Under the pieces are notes generated by a model. It did not search any database, was not told where the DNA came from, and saw only the letters and a list, made by a program, of their open reading frames with translations. From NCBI GenBank assembly GCA_016869555.1, contig VGDY01000007.1, positions 1 to 55,137 on the forward strand: DNA of 55,137 nt. Reading direction: 5' to 3'. The position numbers and the translations under genes were made by a program. The DNA is from Alphaproteobacteria bacterium (lineage in GTDB: Bacteria; Pseudomonadota; Alphaproteobacteria; Rhizobiales; Beijerinckiaceae). Every line of letters begins with the position of its first letter. Within the stretch, counting starts at the first letter, position 1. This document shows, in pieces, positions 27,005-36,651 of the stretch.

Positions 27005-27093
27005 TTGGAGGCCTTTCCTTGAAGCTCCTGAACGCGGCGTCGGGACATGTGTCGCGCGCCGCGCGAAATCAAATCGGGCAATCTGAAATAACC

Positions 27094-27483
27094 TCAGACG
27101 CGGCGCCGCTTGCGCGGCCGGCAGCCATTATGCGGAATGGGCGTCACGTCGCGGATCGAGGTGACGGTGAAGCCCGCCGCCTGCAGCGCGCGCAACGCCG
27201 ACTCGCGACCAGAGCCCGGGCCGGAGACTTCCACTTCAAGCGTGCGCACGCCGTGCTCGCCGGCCTTGCGGGCGGCGTCCTCGGCGGCCATCTGGGCGGC
27301 GTAGGGCGTCGACTTGCGCGAACCCTTGAAGCCCATCGATCCCGCCGACGACCATGATACGGTGTTACCCTGAGCGTCGGTGATGGTGATCATGGTGTTG
27401 TTGAACGTCGAATTCACATGCGCGACGCCGGAAACGATGTTCTTGCGTTCGCGGCGACGAACGCGCGTTGTGTCCTTGGCCAT
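27094..27483 (-). CDS. rpsK: 30S ribosomal protein S11
   Basis: A 129-residue small-subunit platform protein. It has [15 protein letters not shown] and the conserved C-terminus [20 protein letters not shown]; the Asn in HNG is the site known in E. coli for isoaspartate formation. It is encoded between rpsM and rpoA, and the gap to rpsM holds a repeat array. Confidence 0.97.
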   Translation of the reverse strand: MAKDTTRVRRRERKNIVSGVAHVNSTFNNTMITITDAQGNTVSWSSAGSMGFKGSRKSTPYAAQMAAEDAARKAGEHGVRTLEVEVSGPGSGRESALRALQAAGFTVTSIRDVTPIPHNGCRPRKRRRV

Positions 27484-27540
27484 TGTTCAGTTTGCCTTTC
27501 GATATCGACGCCGCCGTAATTCCAGCGGCTCCACCTGATG

Positions 27541-27620
27541 GGGCAGTCGGCAGGTCGGCGGTCGGCAATCGGGTTCCGACTGCCCAAGCCCGACTGCCCA
27601 AGCCCGACTGCCGAAGCCCC
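27541..27620. repeat. GACTGCC repeat array between rpsM and rpsK
   Basis: Plus strand: GGGCAGTCGG, CGGTCGGCAATCGGG, then CCGACTGCCCAAG, CCCGACTGCCCAAG and CCCGACTGCCGAAG in tandem. The right-hand units are complementary to the left arm, so a large stem is possible. It ends four bases from the rpsM stop and belongs to the same family as the 25917-25984 repeat. Confidence 0.7.
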
Positions 27621-27624
27621 CGAG

Positions 27625-27993
27625 TTACTTCTTCTTGCCGGCGATCGGCTTCGCCTTGCCCTTGCGGGTGCGGGCGTTGGTGTGCGTGCGTTGCCCGCGC
27701 ACGGGCAATTGCCGGCGATGGCGCAGGCCGCGATAGCAGCCAAGGTCCATCAGGCGCTTGATATTGATCGCCACCTCGCGGCGCAGGTCGCCCTCGACCA
27801 TGTAATCGCGGTCGATGGTCTCGCGAATTTGCAGCACTTCCGCGTCGGTGAGCTGCGCCACGCGCCGCTCGGACGGGATGCTCACCTTCTCGCAAATCTC
27901 CGCCGCCTTTTTGGCGCCGATGCCGTGGATATATTGGAGCGCGATAACGACGCGCTTGTTGGTCGGTATATTGACGCCTGCAATACGGGCCAC
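27625..27993 (-). CDS. rpsM: 30S ribosomal protein S13
   Basis: A 122-residue head protein of the small subunit that contacts the A- and P-site tRNAs through its basic tail ([20 protein letters not shown]). The start is GTG 27993 with GGAG seven bases upstream. It is first in the alpha-operon block rpsM-rpsK-rpoA-rplQ. A candidate promoter and a strong leader hairpin lie just upstream, suggesting this block is also transcribed on its own. Confidence 0.97.
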   Translation of the reverse strand: MARIAGVNIPTNKRVVIALQYIHGIGAKKAAEICEKVSIPSERRVAQLTDAEVLQIRETIDRDYMVEGDLRREVAINIKRLMDLGCYRGLRHRRQLPVRGQRTHTNARTRKGKAKPIAGKKK

Positions 27994-28010
27994 TGTGCCT
28001 CTCCATTAGG

Positions 28011-28028
28011 GGGGAGCTGTCGCTCCCC
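28011..28028 (-). promoter_or_regulatory. leader hairpin before rpsM
   Basis: GGGGAGC-TGTC-GCTCCCC, a perfect 7-bp stem with a four-base loop, ending six bases upstream of the rpsM Shine-Dalgarno. No T run follows, so it is not a terminator. It is placed to influence ribosome access; feedback by a ribosomal protein is inference. Confidence 0.45.
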
Positions 28029-28153
28029 AGTTGACGCCCGCGTCCGGTGGAGCCCGGCCCTTGCGGACGGCTGCGAACCGTTTTCATACGAAAACAGGCT
28101 CCGCCCCCCAAGCCGGGAGCCGGAGCCGCCTGTTCGACAACGTGAAGATCGCT

Positions 28154-28182
28154 TATTTAGGGGCGAACGGCCAATGGGTCAA
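28154..28182 (-). promoter_or_regulatory. candidate promoter of rpsM-rpsK-rpoA-rplQ
   Basis: Minus strand TTGACC (28182-28177), a 17-base spacer and TAAATA (28159-28154), with a start expected near 28147. That leaves a leader of about 150 nt before rpsM. Confidence 0.6.
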
Positions 28183-28312
28183 GCGGCTTCATGAAAATAC
28201 TGGAACGGGCTCGAATGCGCGCAACCCGGGGTTTCGCGCGGAGCGCGCTCCCTACGTTTGAGACCGATCGCGAAATCCGTATTCCGGCGATCGCGCCCCA
28301 AGGCGGCGTGAT

Positions 28313-28912
28313 CTAGCGGCGGTCGACCGTTGCGCCGACCAGCGCCCGATCGATCGCCGCCGTCACCTCGTCGATCGGCGCCATGCCGTCGATCCTGGTC
28401 AACTGGCTGCGCCCGTCGTAATGGGCCGACACCGGCGCGGTCTGGGCGCGATAGGCCTCGAGCCGCGTCTTGAAGCTCTCCGGATTGTCGTCGGCGCGCA
28501 CGGCGCCGCCAGCGGCGAGGGTCTCGTCCACCCGCTTGCGCATCCGATCGACCAGCGCGCCTTCATCGACGACAAGCTCAAGCACGGCGTCGAGCGCCAT
28601 ACCCTTGTGAGCGAGAAGCTCGCGCAGCGCCTCGGCCTGGGCCACGGTGCGCGGAAAGCCGTCGAGGATGAAGCCCTTGGCGCAGTCGGGCGAATCGAGG
28701 CGCTCGTCGATCAGTCCGATCACCACCTCGTCCGGCACCAGGGCGCCGGCGTCCATGATCTGCTTGGCCTTGAGCCCGATCGGCGTTTTCGCCGCGACCG
28801 CGGCGCGCAGCATGTCGCCGGTCGACAGCTGCGGCACGCCGTGCCGCTCGACCAGACGCGCCGCCTGCGTTCCCTTGCCGGCCCCCGGCGGACCGAGCAG
28901 CACCAGCCTCAT
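28313..28912 (-). CDS. adk: adenylate kinase
   Basis: Converts ATP + AMP to 2 ADP. At 199 residues it is the short-LID form: the P-loop [11 protein letters not shown] is at 7-17, [10 protein letters not shown] near 85, and the LID is reduced to [20 protein letters not shown] without the zinc-type or long lid. This form is usual in alphaproteobacteria. The start codon overlaps the secY stop by four bases (ATGA), matching the conserved secY-adk pair of the spc operon. Confidence 0.96.
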   Translation of the reverse strand: MRLVLLGPPGAGKGTQAARLVERHGVPQLSTGDMLRAAVAAKTPIGLKAKQIMDAGALVPDEVVIGLIDERLDSPDCAKGFILDGFPRTVAQAEALRELLAHKGMALDAVLELVVDEGALVDRMRKRVDETLAAGGAVRADDNPESFKTRLEAYRAQTAPVSAHYDGRSQLTRIDGMAPIDEVTAAIDRALVGATVDRR

Positions 28913-30249
28913 CGCGCGCGCTTTCCGCCGCGAAGCTTGGCCTTGCGGATCAGCCCCTCATATTGCTGCGCCTGCATGTGGCCGTGAATCTGCGACACCG
29001 TATCCATCGTCACGCTGACGACGATCAGCAGCGACGTGCCGCCGAAATAGAACGGCAGGTTGGCGTAGGCGATCAGCGCCTCCGGAATGAGACAGATAAT
29101 GGCGAGATAGGCGGCCCCGAGCACGGTGACGCGCATCAGCACGTCGTCGATGAATTTCGCCGTGCGCTCGCCCGGGCGAATGCCGGGCAGGAAGCCGCCA
29201 TGCTTCTTGAGATTGTCCGCCGTCTCGACCGGATTGAACACGATCGCCGTATAGAAGAAGGCGAAGAAGACGATCAATCCGACATAGGCGAGCATATACA
29301 GTGGCCGGCCATGGCCGAAATAGGCGGAAATCGTCGCGAAAACGCTTTCGCTGCCGGTCGACTGGTAGAAATTCGCCACTGTCGTCGGCAGAAGCAGCAG
29401 CGACGAGGCGAAAATCGGCGGAATGACGCCGGACGTATTGAGCTTCAGCGGCAGGAAGGATGTCTGCCCCTCATAGACCCGATTGCCGTGCTGGCGCTTG
29501 GGATAGGTGATCAGCAGGCGCCGCTGCGCGCGCTCCATGAAGACGATGAAGGCGACGACGGCGAAGGACATGACGATGACGCCGATGATCAGCCCGGTCG
29601 AGATCGCGCCCTGACGCCCCAGCTCCAAGGTCGACACGATCGCCGACGGGAAGGCGGCGACGATGCCGGCGAAGATGATCAGCGACGAGCCGTTGCCGAT
29701 GCCGCGCGAAGTGATCTGCTCGCCAAGCCACATCAGGAACATCGTGCCGCCGACGAGCGTCACGACCGTGGTGATGCGGAAGAAAATGCCTGGATCGGTG
29801 ACGACGCCCGGCTGGCCCTCGAGCCCGATCGCCATGGCGTAGGCCTGGAACGTCGCCAGCGCGACGGTCAGGTAGCGCGTATATTGATTGAGGACCTTGC
29901 GCCCCTGCTCGCCCTCTTTCTTCAGCGTTTCAAGCGTCGGAATGACCGACGTCAACAGCTGAATGATGATCGAGGCCGAAATATACGGCATGATGTTGAG
30001 CGCGAAAATCGCGCGGCGCTGCACCGCGCCGCCCGCGAACATGTTGAAAAGCTCCAGCATGCCCTTCGACTGGCCGAAGAAGCTTTTCGCGAAGGCTTCT
30101 GGGTCGATTCCGGGCAGCGGCACATAAGTGCCGAGGCGATAGACGATCAGCGCGCCCAGCGTGAACCAGATGCGCTTCTTCAACTCCTCCGATTTGCTGA
30201 AGGCGGAGAGATTGACGTTGGCCGCAAGCTGCTCGGCTGCCGATGCCAT
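28909..30249 (-). CDS. secY: protein translocase subunit SecY
   Basis: Central pore of the Sec translocon, 446 residues with ten predicted membrane helices. The N-terminus has [26 protein letters not shown], followed by the plug region [23 protein letters not shown]; the cytoplasmic loop with ITYPKR and the C-terminal RGGKR tail are typical. A terminator-like hairpin precedes it after rplO. It is coupled to adk downstream. Confidence 0.97.
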   Translation of the reverse strand: MASAAEQLAANVNLSAFSKSEELKKRIWFTLGALIVYRLGTYVPLPGIDPEAFAKSFFGQSKGMLELFNMFAGGAVQRRAIFALNIMPYISASIIIQLLTSVIPTLETLKKEGEQGRKVLNQYTRYLTVALATFQAYAMAIGLEGQPGVVTDPGIFFRITTVVTLVGGTMFLMWLGEQITSRGIGNGSSLIIFAGIVAAFPSAIVSTLELGRQGAISTGLIIGVIVMSFAVVAFIVFMERAQRRLLITYPKRQHGNRVYEGQTSFLPLKLNTSGVIPPIFASSLLLLPTTVANFYQSTGSESVFATISAYFGHGRPLYMLAYVGLIVFFAFFYTAIVFNPVETADNLKKHGGFLPGIRPGERTAKFIDDVLMRVTVLGAAYLAIICLIPEALIAYANLPFYFGGTSLLIVVSVTMDTVSQIHGHMQAQQYEGLIRKAKLRGGKRAR

Positions 30250-30351
30250 GAAGGAACCCCACTGTCGCGCCGCCGATGCGGCGCATTGTGCTGGGCGGAG
30301 GGCCCCCGGGCGAACGCCTCGCCGAGGCGCGCCCGCTCCGCATGGAGCGCT

Positions 30352-30393
30352 TGATATAAAACAGCGCGGCCGTTCACGCGAGAGCGGCCGCGC
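30352..30393 (-). terminator. terminator-like hairpin between rplO and secY
   Basis: Minus strand: GCGCGGCCG, a 12-base loop, CGGCCGCGC, then TGTTTTATAT. A perfect 9-bp GC stem followed by a T-rich tract is the shape of an intrinsic terminator, yet it lies inside the spc operon. It may attenuate transcription into secY-adk. Confidence 0.6.
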
Positions 30394-30401
30394 ATTTTGC
30401 C

Positions 30402-30878
30402 TTATTGCGCCGTCGGCTCGCCGGCGAGAAGCTTAACGGAGCCGCCCGCGCCTTCGATGGCCGCAACCGCGGACTTCGACGCCGCGGCGACCTCGAAGGC
30501 GAGCTTCGCCTTCAATTCGCCCTGGCCGAGGATCTTGACGCCGTCGCGGGGCTTGGCGACGACGCCCGCCGCCAGCAGCGCGTCGAGCGTCACCGGCGCA
30601 TTGGCGTCGAGCTTGCCGGCGTCGACCGCCTGCTGGATGCGCCCGAGATTGACCTCGTTGTAGTCGACTGAGAAGGGATTGTAGAAGCCGCGCTTGGGCA
30701 GGCGGCGATGCAGCGGCATCTGGCCGCCCTCGAATCCCTTGATCGCGACGCCGGTGCGCGCCTTCTGGCCCTTGACGCCACGGCCGCCCGTCTTGCCCTT
30801 GCCGGAGCCGATGCCGCGGCCGACGCGCATGCGGTCCTTGCTCGCGCCCGAATTGTCGGAAAGTTCGTTGAGTTTCAT
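30402..30878 (-). CDS. rplO: 50S ribosomal protein L15
   Basis: A 158-residue late-assembly protein of the large subunit, with the glycine-rich N-terminus ([20 protein letters not shown]) that threads into rRNA and the [17 protein letters not shown] motif. It is followed by a terminator-like hairpin and then secY, and preceded by rpmD 10 bases away. Confidence 0.97.
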   Translation of the reverse strand: MKLNELSDNSGASKDRMRVGRGIGSGKGKTGGRGVKGQKARTGVAIKGFEGGQMPLHRRLPKRGFYNPFSVDYNEVNLGRIQQAVDAGKLDANAPVTLDALLAAGVVAKPRDGVKILGQGELKAKLAFEVAAASKSAVAAIEGAGGSVKLLAGEPTAQ

Positions 30879-30888
30879 GGCCGCGTCC

Positions 30889-31098
30889 TCACTTCCCGTC
30901 GCTCGTTTCGCCGTCGACGATTTTGACGAGATGCGCCACCTTGGCGATCATGCCGCGCACCGCCGGCGTGTCTTCCAGCGCGCGGCGGCGGCCGATGCGC
31001 GTCAGGCCGAGGCCGAGAAGCGTGCGACGCTGGCGCTCGGGACGGCCGATCGGGCTGCCGGTCTGTTCGACGACGATCTGCTGCTTGCTCTTGGTCAT
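30889..31098 (-). CDS. rpmD: 50S ribosomal protein L30
   Basis: A 69-residue ferredoxin-like protein. [21 protein letters not shown] is the L30 signature, followed by [13 protein letters not shown]. It is slightly longer than the 59-residue E. coli form because of both ends. It lies between rpsE and rplO. Confidence 0.95.
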   Translation of the reverse strand: MTKSKQQIVVEQTGSPIGRPERQRRTLLGLGLTRIGRRRALEDTPAVRGMIAKVAHLVKIVDGETSDGK

Positions 31099-31109
31099 GG
31101 GTCGCCTCC

Positions 31110-31682
31110 TTACGCGTCGACGGCGTCGGCGTCGACGCCTTGACGGCGCGACTGCAGCACCGAGACTTTGAGCGAGCGGCGCGCCGCGACCGAACGCGGC
31201 GAATCTTCGTGGCCCAGCGCGTTGAAGGTCGCGCGGATCATATTGTAGGGGTTCGACGACCCCTGGCTCTTCGCCACCACGTCATGCATGCCGAGCGTCT
31301 CGAAGACGGCGCGCATCGGCCCGCCCGCGATGATACCCGTGCCCGCCGGCGCCGCGCGCAGAATGACCCGGCCGGCGCCATGGCGGCCATGAACGTCATG
31401 ATGCAGCGTGCGCCCCTCGCGCAGCGGCACGCGGATCAGCGCCCGCTTCGCCGCTTCGGTCGCCTTGCGGATCGCCTCGGGCACTTCGCGCGCCTTGCCG
31501 TGTCCGTAGCCGACGCGGCCCTTCTGGTCGCCGACGACGACAAGCGCGGCGAAGCCGAAGCGCCGGCCGCCCTTCACCACCTTGGCGACGCGATTGATGT
31601 GGACCAGACGGTCCACAAATTCGCTGTCGCGCTCGTCTCGATCCCGATCGCGACCGCGACCGCCTTCTCCATCACGCGCCAT
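31110..31682 (-). CDS. rpsE: 30S ribosomal protein S5
   Basis: A 190-residue decoding-fidelity protein. [21 protein letters not shown] opens the S5 domain, and the C-terminal lobe has [20 protein letters not shown]. The first 20 residues are an Arg/Asp/Gly-rich extension ([15 protein letters not shown]). The ATG at 31682 with GGAAGAG just upstream is preferred over a GTG at 31697 that lacks a ribosome site. Confidence 0.96.
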   Translation of the reverse strand: MARDGEGGRGRDRDRDERDSEFVDRLVHINRVAKVVKGGRRFGFAALVVVGDQKGRVGYGHGKAREVPEAIRKATEAAKRALIRVPLREGRTLHHDVHGRHGAGRVILRAAPAGTGIIAGGPMRAVFETLGMHDVVAKSQGSSNPYNMIRATFNALGHEDSPRSVAARRSLKVSVLQSRRQGVDADAVDA

Positions 31683-31735
31683 TTTCTCTTCCGTCACTTA
31701 CGCGGCGCGTCTTGACGCCGCTCGCTTCGTTACTT

Positions 31736-31754
31736 GCCGATCCTTCGGATCGGC
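31736..31754. other. hairpin between rplR and rpsE
   Basis: GCCGATCC-TTC-GGATCGGC, a perfect 8-bp stem in the 141-base gap between rplR and rpsE. No T run follows on the transcribed strand. It could be an RNA-processing or stability element. Confidence 0.4.
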
Positions 31755-31823
31755 GCCCGGCGCATGAGCGCCGACGCGCATTCGCGCTATAGGCGCGCGT
31801 CCCAGACGAGCGCGCGCCGATTC

Positions 31824-32186
31824 TTAAAACTCCAGGCCGCCCTCGCGGGCGCCGTCGGCCAGCGCCTTGACGCGGCCGTGATACATGTAGGCGCCGCGGT
31901 CGAACACGACCGCTTTGACGCCCTTGGCGACGGCGCGCTCGGCGAGGAGCTTGCCGACGACCTTCGCCGCCTCGACATTCGCGCCAGTCTTCAGACCCTC
32001 GCGATTGTCCTTCTCGAGCGACGAGGCGGCGACAAGCGTCGCGCCCTTCTCATCGTCGATGATCTGGGCATAGATCTGCTTCGACGAGCGAAACACCGAC
32101 AGACGCAGCCGCCCATAGGCGCGCTCACGGATCGCCCGGCGCACGCGCGCCTTGCGACGCTGTTCGACTTTGACATCCCTGGCCAT
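31824..32186 (-). CDS. rplR: 50S ribosomal protein L18
   Basis: A 120-residue 5S rRNA-binding protein with an Arg/Lys-rich N-terminus, [21 protein letters not shown], and [21 protein letters not shown], the usual C-terminal block. It lies between rplF (10 bases upstream) and rpsE. Confidence 0.97.
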   Translation of the reverse strand: MARDVKVEQRRKARVRRAIRERAYGRLRLSVFRSSKQIYAQIIDDEKGATLVAASSLEKDNREGLKTGANVEAAKVVGKLLAERAVAKGVKAVVFDRGAYMYHGRVKALADGAREGGLEF

Positions 32187-32195
32187 GGCGGGTCC

Positions 32196-32729
32196 TTACT
32201 TCTTCTTGCCTTCCTTGCGGAAGATGAATTCATTGGCGTATTTGACGCCCTTGCCCTTATAGGGCTCGGGGCCGCGCAGGGCGCGAATCTCGGCGGCGAC
32301 CTGGCCGACCTGCTGCTTGTCCATGCCGCTGACGGTGATTTCCGTCGGCTTCGGCGTCACGATCGCGATGCCGGCCGGAATCGGAAAATTCACGTCATGC
32401 GAATAGCCGAGCGCGAGCTGCAGGGTTTTGCCCTGCACCGCGGCGCGATAGCCGACGCCGGTGATTTCGAGCTTCTTTTCAAAGCCCGCCGTCACGCCGA
32501 CGACGATATTGTTGATCCGCGCCCGAGTCGTGCCCCACAGCGCGCGGGCGCGCTTGGTTTCATTGCGCGGGTCGACCTTGAGGGCGTTATCCTGCTGGAC
32601 GACGGAAACTTCGTCCGGAACCAGGAACTCCAGCTGGCCCTTCGCGCCCTTCACCTGCACGAGCTGACCGTCCACCTTGGCGGTGACGCCGGCGGGAACG
32701 ACGACAGGCTTCTTGCCGATACGAGACAT
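32196..32729 (-). CDS. rplF: 50S ribosomal protein L6
   Basis: A 177-residue protein near the GTPase centre. It starts [15 protein letters not shown] and ends with [15 protein letters not shown] and a Lys-rich tail, the L6 signature. The ATG at 32729 is the family start; the longer frame is ignored. It follows rpsH by 32 bases. Confidence 0.97.
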   Translation of the reverse strand: MSRIGKKPVVVPAGVTAKVDGQLVQVKGAKGQLEFLVPDEVSVVQQDNALKVDPRNETKRARALWGTTRARINNIVVGVTAGFEKKLEITGVGYRAAVQGKTLQLALGYSHDVNFPIPAGIAIVTPKPTEITVSGMDKQQVGQVAAEIRALRGPEPYKGKGVKYANEFIFRKEGKKK

Positions 32730-32761
32730 TGTTGCAAATCCTGTTTGATGAGGCGCAAGGT

Positions 32762-33160
32762 CTAGAAGACCTTGCACAGCACCTCGCCGCCGACATTGTT
32801 TTCGCGCGCCGCGTGATCGGCCATGACGCCCTTCGGCGTCGACACGATGGTGACGCCGAGGCCGTTCGCGACGCGCGGCACCGCGCCGACCGCCGCATAG
32901 ACTCGGCGGCCCGGACGCGACACGCGTTCGATCTGCTTGATCACCGGCTCGCCATCGAAATATTTCAGCTCGATCTCGAACTCGGTGCGGCCATTGCCGA
33001 AATCGGCGCTGCTATAGCCGCGGATATAGCCCTCTTCCTTCAGCACGTCGAGCACATGGGCGCGCAGCTTCGAGCCCGGCGAGGACACCTTGTCCTTGCG
33101 GCGCATCTGCGCATTGCGGATACGGGTGAGGAGATCGCCCAATGGATCGTTGATCGCCAT
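32762..33160 (-). CDS. rpsH: 30S ribosomal protein S8
   Basis: A 132-residue central-domain rRNA-binding protein. [14 protein letters not shown] opens the protein and the C-terminus has [20 protein letters not shown]. In E. coli S8 represses spc-operon translation by binding the rplE start region; no matching helix was verified here. Confidence 0.97.
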   Translation of the reverse strand: MAINDPLGDLLTRIRNAQMRRKDKVSSPGSKLRAHVLDVLKEEGYIRGYSSADFGNGRTEFEIELKYFDGEPVIKQIERVSRPGRRVYAAVGAVPRVANGLGVTIVSTPKGVMADHAARENNVGGEVLCKVF

Positions 33161-33172
33161 TTATTCGTCTCC

Positions 33173-33478
33173 TTACCAGCTCGACTTTACAAGGCCGGGC
33201 ACGAGGCCGCGGGAGCCGAGTTCGCGCAGCGCGATGCGCGACATTTTCAACTTGCGATAAAAGGCGCGCGGACGGCCCGACACTTCGCAGCGGTTGCGCA
33301 CCCGAACTTGCGCGGAATTGCGCGGCAGCTCGGCGAGCTTGAGTCGCGCCTCGAACTGCTCCTCGACAGTCAGCGACTTGTCGTTCGCGAGCGTCTTCAG
33401 CCGCGCGCGCCGCCCCGCGTAGGACTTCACGAGCCTTTGCTTCCGCTTGTTGTTCTCAATCGCGCTTTTCTTCGCCAT
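33173..33478 (-). CDS. rpsN: 30S ribosomal protein S14
   Basis: A 101-residue protein of the zinc-free S14 class: the CXXC pairs of the short zinc form are missing, and the C-terminus has [17 protein letters not shown] followed by [11 protein letters not shown]. It lies 47 bases after rplE. Confidence 0.96.
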   Translation of the reverse strand: MAKKSAIENNKRKQRLVKSYAGRRARLKTLANDKSLTVEEQFEARLKLAELPRNSAQVRVRNRCEVSGRPRAFYRKLKMSRIALRELGSRGLVPGLVKSSW

Positions 33479-33525
33479 TGCCAGTTTCGCCTTTCGGTAT
33501 CCGCGTTTGAGGAGCCGTTACGCCC

Positions 33526-34227
33526 TCACTGCCGGAACGGGAAATTGAACGCCTTCAGCAAGGCGCGTGCTTCTTCGTCGGTCTTGGCCGTCGTGCAGAC
33601 GATGACGTCCATGCCAAGAATCGACTCGGCCTTGTCGTAGTCGATTTCGGGGAACACGATGTGCTCCTTGATGCCGAGCGCATAATTGCCGCGGCCGTCG
33701 AACGACTTCGGATTCAATCCGCGGAAGTCGCGCACGCGCGGCAGAGCGACGGTGATCAGCCGGTCGAGGAATTCGTACATGCGCGTCTTGCGCAGAGTCA
33801 CCTTCGCGCCGATCGGCATGTTTTCGCGCAGCTTGAAGGTCGAAATCGCCTTGCGGGCGCGGGTGACGACCGGCTTCTGCCCGGCGATGAGGCCGAGATC
33901 AGCCGCGGCCGCCGCCGCCTTCTTGCTGTCGTTGACGGATTCGCCGACGCCCATGTTGAGCACGATTTTCTCGATCGTGGGCACTTCAAGCACGTTCTTG
34001 TAGCCGAACTGCTTGGTGAGCGCCTCGCGCACGACCTCGTCGTAATGCTTCTTCATGCGCGGCGTATAGCCGGGATCAAGAGGCGCGACCTTTGCCGGCT
34101 TTTCCTTGGCGACCGGCTTCTCGGCCGATTTGGCGGCCTTCTTCGGCTCTTTGGCCTCCGCACCCTCGGCGGCGGGCTTTTGAGCCTTGGCGGGCTTTTC
34201 GGCCTTCGGCTTCTTTTCCTCAGCCAT
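33526..34227 (-). CDS. rplE: 50S ribosomal protein L5 with N-terminal extension
   Basis: A 5S rRNA-binding protein that contacts the P-site tRNA. The conserved part begins near residue 54 ([13 protein letters not shown], then [20 protein letters not shown]) and ends in [20 protein letters not shown]. In front is a Lys/Ala/Glu/Pro-rich, probably disordered segment of about 50 residues ([20 protein letters not shown] and on), making 233 residues instead of about 180-186. The ATG at 34227 overlaps the rplX end by eight bases, as expected for coupling, and supports the long form. The internal Met58 would give a shortened core. Confidence 0.95.
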   Translation of the reverse strand: MAEEKKPKAEKPAKAQKPAAEGAEAKEPKKAAKSAEKPVAKEKPAKVAPLDPGYTPRMKKHYDEVVREALTKQFGYKNVLEVPTIEKIVLNMGVGESVNDSKKAAAAAADLGLIAGQKPVVTRARKAISTFKLRENMPIGAKVTLRKTRMYEFLDRLITVALPRVRDFRGLNPKSFDGRGNYALGIKEHIVFPEIDYDKAESILGMDVIVCTTAKTDEEARALLKAFNFPFRQ

Positions 34228-34537
34228 CGATCAATTCTCCAGAACGCTTGGCGACGCGGACCTTGCGGCCGTCGTCGAGAATCTTGAAGCCGACGCGCGT
34301 CGCCTTGCCGTCCTTGGGATCGGCGAGCGCGAGATTCGACAAATCGATCGACGCGGCCTTGTTGATGATGCCGGCTTCGCGATCCTTGGTCTGGCGCTGA
34401 TGACGCTTGACCATGTTGACGCCGTCGACGACGGCGCGGCCTTCGTCAGGAATCACGCGCATGACTTCGCCGCTGCGGCCCTTGTCGCGGCCGGCGAGAA
34501 CGACGACCTTGTCGCCCTTCTTGATCTTGGCGGCCAT
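34220..34537 (-). CDS. rplX: 50S ribosomal protein L24
   Basis: A 105-residue assembly-initiating protein with the KOW motif ([20 protein letters not shown]) at its start, then [12 protein letters not shown]. Its ATG shares one base with the rplN stop and its own end overlaps rplE, so rplN-rplX-rplE are translationally coupled. Confidence 0.97.
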   Translation of the reverse strand: MAAKIKKGDKVVVLAGRDKGRSGEVMRVIPDEGRAVVDGVNMVKRHQRQTKDREAGIINKAASIDLSNLALADPKDGKATRVGFKILDDGRKVRVAKRSGELIDG

Positions 34538-34905
34538 TACAAAACCTCCGGGGCGAGCGAGATGATCTTCATGTGGTTTTTCGCGCGCAGCTCGCGCGGC
34601 ACCGGTCCGAAGATACGGGTGCCGATCGGCTCCTTCTGATTGTTGATCAGCACCGCGGCGTTCGAATCAAAGCGAATGACGGAGCCGTCGGAACGCTTGA
34701 TGTCCTTCGCGGTGCGCACGACGACCGCCTTGAGCACGTCGCCCTTCTTCACGCGGCCGCGCGGGATCGCCTCCTTGATCGAAACGACGATGATGTCGCC
34801 GACTCCAGCGTATTTACGCTTGGAGCCGCCCAGCACCTTGATGCACATCACGCGGCGCGCGCCGGAGTTGTCGGCGACGTCGAGATTGGTTTGCATCTGA
34901 ATCAT
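34537..34905 (-). CDS. rplN: 50S ribosomal protein L14
   Basis: A 122-residue beta-barrel protein at the subunit interface. [19 protein letters not shown] and [13 protein letters not shown] are diagnostic. First gene of the spc section, following rpsQ by 70 bases; no clear promoter was seen in that gap. Confidence 0.97.
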   Translation of the reverse strand: MIQMQTNLDVADNSGARRVMCIKVLGGSKRKYAGVGDIIVVSIKEAIPRGRVKKGDVLKAVVVRTAKDIKRSDGSVIRFDSNAAVLINNQKEPIGTRIFGPVPRELRAKNHMKIISLAPEVL

Positions 34906-34975
34906 GGCTTACCCGCCTTTCGTTCCGGTCTGGTTTCGACTCGCGCCGACTTCGTCCGGAGGTTTGTTCGTTCGA

Positions 34976-35218
34976 CTACGCCTTGGCCGCCTCTTCGACG
35001 ACGCGCCAACGCTTCAATTTCGAAATCGGCGCGGTCTCTTCGATCGTCACCGCGTCGCCCACCTTGAACGCGCCGTTCTCGTCATGGGCGTGATAGTTTT
35101 TCGTGCGGCGCACCGTCTTCTGAAACAGCGGATGGGTGAAACGGCGCTCGACCTTCACCACCACCGTCTTGTTCTGCTTGTCGCTGACGACGACGCCCTG
35201 GAGAATTCGCTTCGGCAT
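34976..35218 (-). CDS. rpsQ: 30S ribosomal protein S17
   Basis: An 80-residue OB-fold primary rRNA-binding protein. [20 protein letters not shown] is the typical start, followed by [19 protein letters not shown]. It lies six bases after rpmC, closing the S10 section. Confidence 0.96.
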   Translation of the reverse strand: MPKRILQGVVVSDKQNKTVVVKVERRFTHPLFQKTVRRTKNYHAHDENGAFKVGDAVTIEETAPISKLKRWRVVEEAAKA

Positions 35219-35224
35219 GGCGCT

Positions 35225-35437
35225 TTAACCTTGCTCCTTGACGCGCTTTTGCGCGGCGATGGTTTTGGCGCGGGCGATGTCGCGACGAACGACGCGCACG
35301 CGGGAAGTGTTCTCGAGCTGGCCGGTCGCCCGCTGGAAGCGCAGATTGAACTGCTCTTTCTTGAGCTTCAGCACTTCGTCACTGAGCTGATCTTCGGTCA
35401 TCGCCTTGATGTCGGAGAGGCGCTGCTTGGATTTCAT
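35225..35437 (-). CDS. rpmC: 50S ribosomal protein L29
   Basis: A 70-residue two-helix protein near the exit tunnel that takes part in docking nascent-chain factors. It has [21 protein letters not shown] and the [12 protein letters not shown] end. The ATG at 35437 is chosen over GTG 35440 since GGGGG lies at good distance. Confidence 0.95.
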   Translation of the reverse strand: MKSKQRLSDIKAMTEDQLSDEVLKLKKEQFNLRFQRATGQLENTSRVRVVRRDIARAKTIAAQKRVKEQG

Positions 35438-35447
35438 CACGTCCCCC

Positions 35448-35861
35448 TTACTCAGCGATGCGTTCGATGAAGCGCGTCTTGATCGGCAGCTTCGCGGCGG
35501 CGAGCGTCAAGGCTTCGCGCGCCAGCGGCGCCGGCACGCCGTCGATTTCGAACATGATGCGGCCGGGCGCGACGCGCACCGCCCAGAATTCCGGCGCGCC
35601 CTTGCCCTTGCCCATGCGGACTTCGGTCGGCTTTTTCGAAACCGGCACGTCGGGGAAGATGCGGATCCAGACCCTGCCGGCGCGCTTCATATGGCGCGTC
35701 ATGGCGCGGCGCGCGGCTTCGATCTGGCGCGCGGTCACGCGGTCCGGCTCCAGCGCCTTGAGGCCGAACTGACCGAAGTCGAGCGAATAGCCCGCCTTGG
35801 AGGCGCCCCGGATGCGGCCCTTGAAGGCCTTGCGGAACTTGGTGCGTTTGGGTTGCAGCAT
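35448..35861 (-). CDS. rplP: 50S ribosomal protein L16
   Basis: A 137-residue late-assembly protein close to the peptidyl-transferase centre. [19 protein letters not shown] opens the protein, and [20 protein letters not shown] is the conserved loop region. It lies 25 bases after rpsC and 10 before rpmC. Confidence 0.97.
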   Translation of the reverse strand: MLQPKRTKFRKAFKGRIRGASKAGYSLDFGQFGLKALEPDRVTARQIEAARRAMTRHMKRAGRVWIRIFPDVPVSKKPTEVRMGKGKGAPEFWAVRVAPGRIMFEIDGVPAPLAREALTLAAAKLPIKTRFIERIAE

Positions 35862-35886
35862 GATGTGCGCTCTTTAATCTTGTTCG

Positions 35887-36639
35887 TTACGCCGCGTCGC
35901 GCGGTTCGCGCGGCTCGCGACGACGGCGTTCGCCGCCGCGATCGCGGTCATGATGATCGCCGCCGCCGGCAGCCTGTTCGGCGGCCTTCTTATCCTGCGC
36001 CATCGGATCGTGCTCGAGGATTTCGCCCTTGAAGATCCAGACTTTGATTCCGCAAGCGCCATAGGCGGTATGCGCGGTCGCCGTGCCGTAATCGACGTCG
36101 GCGCGCAGCGTATGCAGCGGCACGCGGCCTTCGCGATACCATTCGAGACGCGCGATTTCGGCGCCGCCGAGACGGCCCGAACAATTGATGCGAATGCCCT
36201 GGGCGCCCAACCGAATGGCCGATTGCACGGCGCGCTTCATCGCGCGGCGGAAGGCGACGCGGCGCTCGAGCTGCTGCGCGATCGACTCGGCGACGAGCGC
36301 CGCCTCGGTCTCGGGCTTGCGCACTTCGACGATGTTGATGACGACCTCGCTGCCGGTGAGCTTGCCGACGAGCTTGCGGATCTTGTCGATGTCCGCGCCC
36401 TTCTTGCCGATGACGACGCCGGGACGCGCCGAATGAATCGTCACGCGGCACTTCTTGTGCGGGCGCTCGATGACGATTTTCGACACCGCCGCCTGCTTTA
36501 ACGTCTTCGTCACCGCCTCGCGGATCGCCATGTCCTCGTGCAGCAGCTTGGCGTATTCGCCCTTGTTGGCGAACCAGCGCGAATCCCAGGTGCGGTTGAC
36601 GCCCAGTCGCAGCCCGATCGGATTAACCTTCTGACCCAT
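35887..36639 (-). CDS. rpsC: 30S ribosomal protein S3
   Basis: A 250-residue head protein that lines the mRNA entry and has helicase activity with S4 and S5. The KH domain motif is [17 protein letters not shown], and the C-terminal domain has [21 protein letters not shown] charged His/Arg/Asp-rich tail of about 35 residues ([18 protein letters not shown]) follows the conserved end. Confidence 0.97.
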   Translation of the reverse strand: MGQKVNPIGLRLGVNRTWDSRWFANKGEYAKLLHEDMAIREAVTKTLKQAAVSKIVIERPHKKCRVTIHSARPGVVIGKKGADIDKIRKLVGKLTGSEVVINIVEVRKPETEAALVAESIAQQLERRVAFRRAMKRAVQSAIRLGAQGIRINCSGRLGGAEIARLEWYREGRVPLHTLRADVDYGTATAHTAYGACGIKVWIFKGEILEHDPMAQDKKAAEQAAGGGDHHDRDRGGERRRREPREPRDAA

Positions 36640-36651
36640 GGTCTCTATCCT

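Larger units (their letters stand above)
27994..28312. other. adk-rpsM intergenic region
   Basis: About 320 bases with no credible gene. It holds the rpsM leader hairpin (28011-28028), a second imperfect stem pairing AACAGGC with GCCTGTT between about 28105 and 28137, a small GTTTTC-ATAC-GAAAAC stem near 28080-28097, and the promoter at 28154-28182. The part between the promoter and adk shows nothing clear. Confidence 0.5.

Noticed and set aside
34054-34227. Treating the L5 N-terminal extension as a start-site error
   Set aside because: The outer ATG overlaps the rplX stop by eight bases as in the other coupled pairs of this operon, and no internal start has a better ribosome site.
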